Part shown: positions 39,899-45,315 of the stretch, in pieces
Layout of the letters: each line of letters begins with the position of its first letter
How positions within the stretch are numbered: the stretch's first letter is position 1
Source: Streptomyces sp. ISL-94
GTDB taxonomy: Bacteria; Actinomycetota; Actinomycetes; Streptomycetales; Streptomycetaceae
NCBI RefSeq assembly: GCF_018614075.1
Contig: NZ_JAGGOZ010000065.1
Span: 21,481-66,795, forward strand
Length of the DNA: 45,315 bases
Direction: 5' to 3'
Program-made: the position numbers and the translations under genes
Notes under the pieces: generated by a model
Database searches by the model: none
What the model was told of the DNA's origin: nothing
The model's input: only the letters and a program-made list of their open reading frames with translations

Positions 39899-42688
39899 GT
39901 GGTGGCGGCGACGGGGCACGCTGACACAGGTGTCGGACACGGCGAACTGATCAGGGCGGTCGACCGCGCCCTGACCGAGCACGGCCGCGCCCTGCTCACC
40001 GGACCCGCCGGAGCGGGCAAGACCGAGGTGGTCCGCGCCGTCGCGGCCGCCGCCGCGTCCCGCCGCGAGACCGTACTGCGGCTCGCCCCGGAGGCCGCCG
40101 ACCAATGGATACCCGAGGCCTCCGCCGCCGCCCTGCTGGCCTCCGTCCCGGGCGCCGCGCTGGAACGGCTCTCCGGCCCGCAGCGCACCGCCATCGCCCT
40201 CCTGTGCCGCGAGGCGGACGCCCCCCGCGCCGGCCGCGACCACGTCGCGCTGCGCCTCGCCGTCGTCGAGGTGCTCCGCACGCTCGCCGCCCGCCACCCC
40301 GTCCTCCTCGTCCTCGACAACGCCCAGTGGCTCGACGCCGAGAGCACCGACCTGCTCCGCTTCGCCCTGCGGCTCACCCCGCCCCGCGTGCGGGTCCTCG
40401 TCGCCGAATGCGTCCAGGGCGGCGCACCGGTCGGCGAATCCCTCTGCGGGACGGGGACCCCCTCGATTCGGGTGCCCCCGCTGGGCGCCGACGAGGTCGC
40501 CGAACTCCTCGTCCGCCACGGGCTCCCCGCCCGCCTCGCCGGCCGCATCCACCAGGCCAGCGGCGGCAACCCCCGGCTCGCCCTCGCCCTCGGGCACTCC
40601 CTCGCCGAAGCCGCCGGCTCCCGCGACGGGGGCGCCCACCACGCCGACACCCTGCCCGTCTCCGGACAGGCCCGCGAGGTGGCCCGACGGCTGCTGGCCG
40701 AGGCCCCCGCCCAGGCCCGCCGCACCCTGCTCCTCGCCGCCCTCGCGACCCGCCCCACCACCGCCCTGCTGCGCCGGGCCGGGCGACCCGACGCCGAGGC
40801 GGAGCTGGCCGAGGCGGAACGGGCCGCACTGGTCCGGGTCGGGGAGGACGGCACCGTGGAGTTCACCGCCGGCGCCCTGCCCACCGCACTCGCCGCCGAC
40901 GCGGGATGGCCGGAACGCGCCGCCGGACACGCCGCGTTGGCCGCTGCCGTCGACGACCCGGTCCAGGCCGTACGCCACCGCGCGCTGGCCGTGGACACCC
41001 CTGACCAGTGGCTCGCCGCGGAGATCACCGAAGCCGCCGCGGTCTGCCGCCGCCGGGGCCAGCGGGCCCTCGCCGCCGAACTCGGCCTGCTCGCAGCCGA
41101 ACGTACGCCGTGCCACCTGCCCGGCGAGCAACTCGCCCGGCTCGTCACCGCCGCCGAGGACGCGGGCTGGGCCGGCCGCGCCGACCTCGCGCGCCTCGCC
41201 ACCCGGGCCGTCCTGGCCCGCGACGCCTCGCCCGCCGACCGGGTACGGGCCCGGCTCGCGGTCATCGACGCCGCCGGGCAGGCCCTCGGCGCCCTCGACG
41301 AGACCTTCGCGTACGCCATGGACGAAGCCGCCGGGGACCCCTCCCTCCAGGCCGCGGTCCAGCTGCGGATCGCCTGGAAGCACAACCTCAGCGACGGCGA
41401 CCCCGTCCGCTCCCGCGACGCCGCCGCCCGGGCCGGCGCCCTCGCCGCGCTCGGCGGCGACCGGACCGCCCAGGCCATGGCCCTGACCGTACGGGCCCGC
41501 ATGGGCCGCATCCTCGGGGACCCGGGCGCCGAGGCCATCCTGGCCGAAGCCCTCGCCCTGCCGGCCCCCGAGGTGCCGCTCGGCATGCGCAACGCGCCCC
41601 AGTACCTCGCCGTACGCCACGCCCTCTTCGACGACCGTCTCGACGACGCCCGCAACCAGCTGATGGTCCTGCTGCCCGCAGTCCAGCGCACCGGCTCCGC
41701 CGAGGACGTCTTCGAGGTCCTGCGCAGCCTCAGCGAGGTCGAACTGCGCAGCGGCCGGTGCGCGCCCGCCTCCGCCCGGGCCCGCCAGGCACTGGAGCTG
41801 ACGATCGAGGCGGGCCTCTCGCCCGGCCCCGCCTGGTACGTCGCCGCGATGGCCGAGGCCGCGGGCGGCAGCTTCGCGCGCGCCGCCGGATACGCCCGGC
41901 GCGGCATCCAGGCCTCGCAGGAGGAGCACGACCAGGTCTTCCTCTCCCGCAGCCTGCACGCGCTCGGCCTCGTCGAACTGGCCACCGGCGAGGCGGCGAA
42001 GGCGGTCGCCACCCTGCGCCGGGTCGCCGAACTGGAGGCCGCCCAGCAGGTGGTGGACCCTTCGATCCTGCGCTGGCACGGGGAGCTCGCGGAGGCCCTG
42101 GTCGCCGCCGACGCACCCGACGAGGCCGCCCGCCTGATCGACTCCGTCCGCACGGTCGCCCGCGGCCTCGGCCGTACCGGGGTCGTCGCCGCCCTCGACC
42201 GGGCCCGGGGCCTGTGCCTGTCCGCCCACGGCGAGGCCGACGAGGCCGTCCGGGTCCTGGAGGCCACGGCGCAGCGGTTCGACCTCCTGGGACTGCCGCT
42301 GGAGCGCGGGCGCACCCTGCTCGCGCTCGCCCGGGTGGAACGCCGCCGCCGGCGCCGCGCACCGGCCCGCGCCGCGCTGCTGGCGGCGGCCGGCGTCTTC
42401 GAGCGGGCGGGAGCCACTCCGTGGACGGAGCTTTCCAGGGAGCCCGCTCCCGGCGAGGCGGCCGGCCGCCCGGAGGTGGCGGCCATCGCGACCCTGACCG
42501 AGGCGGAGACCCGCCTCGCGCTGCTCGTCAGCCAGGGGGCCAGCAACCAGGAAGCCGCGGCGAAGCTGTTCCTCAGCGTCAAGACGGTGGAGGCACGCCT
42601 GACCCGCATCTACCAGAAGCTCGACGTCCGCTCCCGGGCCCAACTCGCCACGTCGCTCGCCCGGTCACACGGAAACGCGCCAGCGTAG
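39899..42688 (+). CDS. LAL-type LuxR-family transcriptional regulator
   Basis: A 929-residue large ATP-binding LuxR-like regulator. An AAA/STAND ATPase occupies the front, with Walker A GPAGAGKTE (35-43) and Walker B PVLLVLDNAQWLD. A long helical TPR-like region (about 370-840) follows. The last 64 residues are the LuxR helix-turn-helix (LTEAETRLALLVSQGASNQE, SVKTVEARLTRIYQKLDVRS). Such proteins activate secondary metabolism or catabolic genes on ATP and ligand binding. The GTG at 39899 is chosen; upstream there is GGAAGG but no better in-frame start. It is separate from the subtilase operon by its terminator. Confidence 0.93.
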   Translation: MVAATGHADTGVGHGELIRAVDRALTEHGRALLTGPAGAGKTEVVRAVAAAAASRRETVLRLAPEAADQWIPEASAAALLASVPGAALERLSGPQRTAIALLCREADAPRAGRDHVALRLAVVEVLRTLAARHPVLLVLDNAQWLDAESTDLLRFALRLTPPRVRVLVAECVQGGAPVGESLCGTGTPSIRVPPLGADEVAELLVRHGLPARLAGRIHQASGGNPRLALALGHSLAEAAGSRDGGAHHADTLPVSGQAREVARRLLAEAPAQARRTLLLAALATRPTTALLRRAGRPDAEAELAEAERAALVRVGEDGTVEFTAGALPTALAADAGWPERAAGHAALAAAVDDPVQAVRHRALAVDTPDQWLAAEITEAAAVCRRRGQRALAAELGLLAAERTPCHLPGEQLARLVTAAEDAGWAGRADLARLATRAVLARDASPADRVRARLAVIDAAGQALGALDETFAYAMDEAAGDPSLQAAVQLRIAWKHNLSDGDPVRSRDAAARAGALAALGGDRTAQAMALTVRARMGRILGDPGAEAILAEALALPAPEVPLGMRNAPQYLAVRHALFDDRLDDARNQLMVLLPAVQRTGSAEDVFEVLRSLSEVELRSGRCAPASARARQALELTIEAGLSPGPAWYVAAMAEAAGGSFARAAGYARRGIQASQEEHDQVFLSRSLHALGLVELATGEAAKAVATLRRVAELEAAQQVVDPSILRWHGELAEALVAADAPDEAARLIDSVRTVARGLGRTGVVAALDRARGLCLSAHGEADEAVRVLEATAQRFDLLGLPLERGRTLLALARVERRRRRRAPARAALLAAAGVFERAGATPWTELSREPAPGEAAGRPEVAAIATLTEAETRLALLVSQGASNQEAAAKLFLSVKTVEARLTRIYQKLDVRSRAQLATSLARSHGNAPA

Positions 42689-42725
42689 CAGGCTACGCCG
42701 GCGCGGGGCCGCAGGACCGTGGGGG

Positions 42726-43133
42726 TCAGCTCCCATGCGAGAGGCTGCCCGACAGGACCGGGATGTCGTCCACGAGGTGCGAGAGCGGCTCGTCTCCCTT
42801 GGCCTGGGTGGAGTTCTCGGCGCACTGCTGGTTCTGGGGGTTCGACAGGACGGGGATGTCCTGGACGCCCACGTTGATCAGCAGCAGGATGGACTGCACG
42901 TTGGCCTTGGCCGGCAGGCCGGTGCAGAGTTGTTGAGGGAGCCCTGGACCAGGCCGGCCTGGGGGCTCAGCGCACCCTTGGTCTCCTGGTTGCCGTAGAT
43001 CTGCTCTTCGCCGTTGCCGTTGACCGTCTTGACGCCGTTGTCGTTGCCGATCGCCATCGCGGGGCGGCGGCCGCGGCGCCCACACCGATCACGGAGGCGG
43101 TGCCGCGGCGGTGACCAGGAACTTCTTGAGCAT
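42726..43133 (-). pseudogene. Rodlin gene disrupted by frameshifts
   Basis: The minus strand encodes a rodlin, the amyloid-associated surface protein that arranges chaplins into rodlets on aerial hyphae. It is spread over several frames. It starts MLKKFLVTAA, then another frame gives a signal-peptide-like TASVIGVGAAAA. A third holds AMAIGNDNGVKTVNGNGEEQ, QIYGNQETKGALSPQAGLVQ and GSLNN. A fourth ends LCTGLPAKANVQSILLLINV, VQDIPVLSNPQNQQCAENST, QAKGDEPLSHLVDDIPVLSG. At least three breaks lie near 43105, 43065 and 42930. Single-base corrections repair at least two of them. AGAAGGA precedes the ATG. It is either a recent pseudogene or an indel-rich stretch of assembly. Confidence 0.85.
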
Positions 43134-43301
43134 CCGGGGGATCCTTCTGTCGCTCTGTCGCAGTGATGGGCGCCCTTGGGGGACGCCCTGATCAACTGCC
43201 GGCGACGCTCGGGGTTGTCCCCACTCACCCGGGTGGCCCGGCACGCCGGGGCAGCCCGGTCCCGCCGCCGTGACGGCGAGACGGAGCACCTCGTGTGAGG
43301 G

Positions 43302-43493
43302 TCAGCCGGTCTTGCGGCGGACCTTCTTGTTCTTGCCGCCGGGGCCGCTGCTCGCACCCTGGACCTTGGCGCGGCTCTGGTGGGCCTGCTGGGAATGGGC
43401 GTTCGCGGCGTTGCGCTCCAGCGCCTCCCGGAACTTGCGCTTGGCCTCGTCGGCCGGTGATTCGTCCTGCGGGGTGTCTGTCTCGTCAGCCAT
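43302..43493 (-). CDS. DUF5302 small protein
   Basis: A 63-residue charged protein: MADETDTPQDESPADEAKRK, then FREALERNAANAHSQQAHQS and a basic end GGKNKKVRRKTG. It matches the DUF5302 pattern common in actinobacteria: an acidic front, a short amphipathic helix and a Lys/Arg tail. Function is unknown; the tail could bind nucleic acid. AGGAGG precedes the ATG. It lies upstream of the rodlin gene on the same strand with a 168-bp gap. Confidence 0.85.
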   Translation of the reverse strand: MADETDTPQDESPADEAKRKFREALERNAANAHSQQAHQSRAKVQGASSGPGGKNKKVRRKTG

Positions 43494-43529
43494 GTGTCCT
43501 CCTGGGGGTTGTCAAGCCGTTTCAGTCTG

Positions 43530-43778
43530 TCAGCTGGCGTGCCCGCTGACCAGCGAGTTCCGTGTGACCAGCTCCTGGGGCAGGTACGGGGAGCCCACCG
43601 GCACGGGCCGGCCCATGCGCCGGGCGTGGCAGACCAGCGCCAGGACGTCCGGGCTGAGGGCGGCCTCGGGCTCCCGGCCCAGGGCGCCGACCTCGTGGTG
43701 TTCCCGGTGCTCCTCCAGCGCGTCCGCCGGCGCCCGTGCGAAGCCTTCAGGTCGCCCTCGATCTTTACGGGCCGGCAT
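43530..43778 (-). CDS. Hypothetical protein, 82 aa, possibly truncated
   Basis: The last ~55 residues, from ALEEHREHHEVGALGREPEA to YLPQELVTRNSLVSGHAS, have coding-like codon use and look like the end of a folded domain. I do not recognise the family. The N-terminal part (MPARKDRGRPEGFARAP) is less convincing and the ATG at 43778 lacks a ribosome binding site; another frame over the same bases reads PVKIEGDLKASHG. The gene may have lost its front or contain an indel. Confidence 0.4.
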   Translation of the reverse strand: MPARKDRGRPEGFARAPADALEEHREHHEVGALGREPEAALSPDVLALVCHARRMGRPVPVGSPYLPQELVTRNSLVSGHAS

Positions 43779-43873
43779 AAGAGGGGTCGTATACAGACCG
43801 TTGGCCCCCAAGGATGGCTTTGGGAGGTCATAAGTTCTGCTGATGAGGTCATAACCCTGTACCGGGTGCCGGG

Positions 43874-43892
43874 TTAGGATTGCCTTCGCTTA
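43874..43892. promoter_or_regulatory. Weak iron-box-like site
   Basis: TTAGGATTGCCTTCGCTTA agrees at 12 of 19 positions with the DmdR/IdeR iron-box pattern TTAGGTTAGGCTAACCTAA as I recall it. It lies 47-65 bp upstream of a ferredoxin-NADP reductase gene, where iron control would make sense, but the dyad is poor. Confidence 0.3.
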
Positions 43893-43934
43893 GGGTTCCC
43901 TTGATCGATTGTGCTGTCGCTCGAAGGGAACCCT
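43892..43934 (+). promoter_or_regulatory. 11-bp inverted repeat that covers the fprA ribosome binding site
   Basis: AGGGTTCCCTT (43892-43902) and AAGGGAACCCT (43924-43934) are perfectly complementary with a 21-nt loop. The right arm contains the Shine-Dalgarno-like AAGGGA, 9 bp before the ATG at 43939. In RNA the hairpin would hide the ribosome binding site; in DNA it could be an operator. Confidence 0.65.
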
Positions 43935-43938
43935 TGCC

Positions 43939-45300
43939 ATGCCTCGCCCTCTGCGAGTAGCAATCGTCGGTGCCGGCCCCGCCGGGATCTACGCCGCCGA
44001 CGCGCTGCTGAAGTCCGAGGCCGCCGCCGAGCCCGGTGTGTCCATCGACCTCTTCGAGAAGATGCCGGCGCCCTTCGGTCTGATCCGTTACGGCGTGGCG
44101 CCCGACCACCCCCGCATCAAGGGCATCATCACGGCCCTGCACCAGGTGCTCGACAAGCCGCAGGTCCGTCTCTTCGGCAACGTCGACTACCCGAACGACA
44201 TCAGCCTCGACGAGCTGCACTCCTTCTACGACGCCGTGATCTTCTCCACCGGCGCCACCGCCGACCGCGCTCTGAACATACCGGGCGTGGACCTCGACGG
44301 CTCCTACGGCGCCGCCGACTTCGTCTCCTGGTACGACGGCCACCCGGACGTCCCGCGCACCTGGCCGCTGGAGGCGGAGAAGGTCGCCGTGCTCGGCGTC
44401 GGCAACGTCGCCCTCGACGTCGCGCGCATCCTGGCCAAGACGGCCGACGAGCTGCTGCCGACCGAGATCCCGCCGAACGTCTACGACGGCCTCAAGGCCA
44501 ACAAGGCGCTCGAGGTGCACGTCTTCGGCCGCCGCGGTCCGGCCCAGGCCAAGTTCAGCCCCATGGAGCTGCGGGAGCTGGACCACTCGCCCACCATCGA
44601 GGTCATCGTCAACCCCGAGGACATCGACTACGACGAGGGCTCGATCGCGACCCGCCGCTCCAACAAGCAGGCGGACATGGTCGCCAAGACCCTGGAGAAC
44701 TGGGCGATCCGCGACATCGGCGACCGCCCGCACAAACTGTTCCTGCACTTCTTCGAGTCGCCCACCGAGGTGCTCGGCGAGGACGGCAAGGTGGTCGGCC
44801 TGCGCACCGAGCGCACCGAGCTCGACGGCACCGGCAACGTCAAGGGCACCGGCCAGTTCACCGACTGGGACGTCCAGTCCGTGTACCGGGCCGTCGGCTA
44901 CCTCTCCGACGAGCTGCCCAAGCTCCCCTGGGACGTCGAGTCGGGCACGGTCCCGGACGAGGGCGGCCGCGTGATCGAAGCCGGCGGACACCGCCAGTCG
45001 ACGTACGTGACCGGGTGGATCCGGCGCGGTCCGGTCGGCCTGATCGGCCACACCAAGGGCGACGCGAACGAGACCGTCGCGAACCTGCTGGCCGACCACG
45101 CGGAGGGCCGCCTGCACACGCCGGCCGAGCCCGCGCCGGAGGCCGTCGAGTCCTTCCTCGCCGAGCGCAGCGTCCGCTACACGACGTGGGAGGGCTGGCA
45201 CCGGCTCGACGCGGCCGAGAAGGCCCTCGGTGAGCCCCAGGGCCGGGAGCGCGTGAAGATCGTCGAGCGCGAGGACATGCTCGACGCGAGCGGCGCCTAG
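43939..45300 (+). CDS. fprA: Ferredoxin-NADP+ reductase, FprA type
   Basis: A 453-residue FAD enzyme of the adrenodoxin-reductase/FprA family, which moves electrons between NADPH and ferredoxin. The FAD motif is RVAIVGAGPAGIYAADALLK (GAGPAG at 11-16), followed by the family-specific EKMPAPFGLIRYGVAPDHP. The NADP-binding motif is VAVLGVGNVALDVARILAKT with GRRGPAQAKF after it. The C-terminal FAD contact is TYVTGWIRRGPVGLIGHTKG. The ATG at 43939 directly precedes the first strand. It could supply electrons to the P450-ferredoxin pair at 5.9-7.4 kb, although the distance makes this only a possibility. The gene ends 15 bp before the window edge. Confidence 0.94.
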   Translation: MPRPLRVAIVGAGPAGIYAADALLKSEAAAEPGVSIDLFEKMPAPFGLIRYGVAPDHPRIKGIITALHQVLDKPQVRLFGNVDYPNDISLDELHSFYDAVIFSTGATADRALNIPGVDLDGSYGAADFVSWYDGHPDVPRTWPLEAEKVAVLGVGNVALDVARILAKTADELLPTEIPPNVYDGLKANKALEVHVFGRRGPAQAKFSPMELRELDHSPTIEVIVNPEDIDYDEGSIATRRSNKQADMVAKTLENWAIRDIGDRPHKLFLHFFESPTEVLGEDGKVVGLRTERTELDGTGNVKGTGQFTDWDVQSVYRAVGYLSDELPKLPWDVESGTVPDEGGRVIEAGGHRQSTYVTGWIRRGPVGLIGHTKGDANETVANLLADHAEGRLHTPAEPAPEAVESFLAERSVRYTTWEGWHRLDAAEKALGEPQGRERVKIVEREDMLDASGA

Positions 45301-45315
45301 TGCTGTGACCGGAAA

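Overview
The window is high-GC actinobacterial chromosome, almost certainly from Streptomyces. Third codon positions are close to all G/C. GTG starts and 4-bp GTGA/ATGA stop-start overlaps are common. The gene set fits the genus: a rodlin, a DUF5302 protein, a CYP105-type P450 with its 3Fe-4S ferredoxin, an ECF sigma/anti-sigma pair, a LAL-type LuxR regulator and a secreted subtilase. Functions come from reading the translated sequence; no database search was run.

Layout. 1-4.1 kb: the end of a TnpB-like gene, an SRPBCC protein, two coupled small genes and a DEAD-box helicase. 4.1-8.5 kb: a broken MarR-like gene, a cold-shock protein, a DUF1304-TetR operon with a large palindromic operator, a thioredoxin-like/P450/ferredoxin operon and a sigma-factor fragment. 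8.5-15.3 kb: an orphan condensation-domain protein, an ABC ATPase with an AbrB-like tail, a truncated FtsX permease, a coiled-coil protein, and a LysR gene divergent from a sugar-epimerase-like gene. 15.4-18.4 kb: a Ser/Thr kinase and a DUF2330 membrane protein.

18.4-29.3 kb looks like one regulon around a LacI-family regulator. It holds an MFS-SurE-carboxylesterase operon, a second carboxylesterase, an alpha/beta hydrolase and two PAP2 paralogues, one of which has lost both catalytic histidines. The same 15-bp site lies upstream of the MFS operon and of the hydrolase, and a related site precedes the LacI gene. About 1.4 kb (22.3-23.7 kb) is gene-free and repeat-rich.

29.4-45.3 kb: an anti-sigma-type ATPase, an acyl-CoA ligase, two tandem ATP-grasp enzymes, a truncated repeat protein, a tRNA-like locus, the sigma/anti-sigma pair, a DUF1838 protein, a subtilase, a LAL regulator, a frameshifted rodlin, and an FprA-type ferredoxin-NADP reductase behind a hairpin that overlaps its ribosome binding site.

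The most unusual element is at 35.02-35.10 kb. Two tRNA halves lie in reversed order: T-arm and 3' acceptor strand first, then 5' acceptor strand, D-arm and a CTA anticodon loop. The acceptor strands are fully complementary across a 9-nt spacer. This is a candidate circularly permuted tRNA with an amber anticodon. A second theme is decay: at least seven genes are truncated or frameshifted, one by a clean 8-bp tandem duplication, so true pseudogenes and assembly indels both need to be considered.
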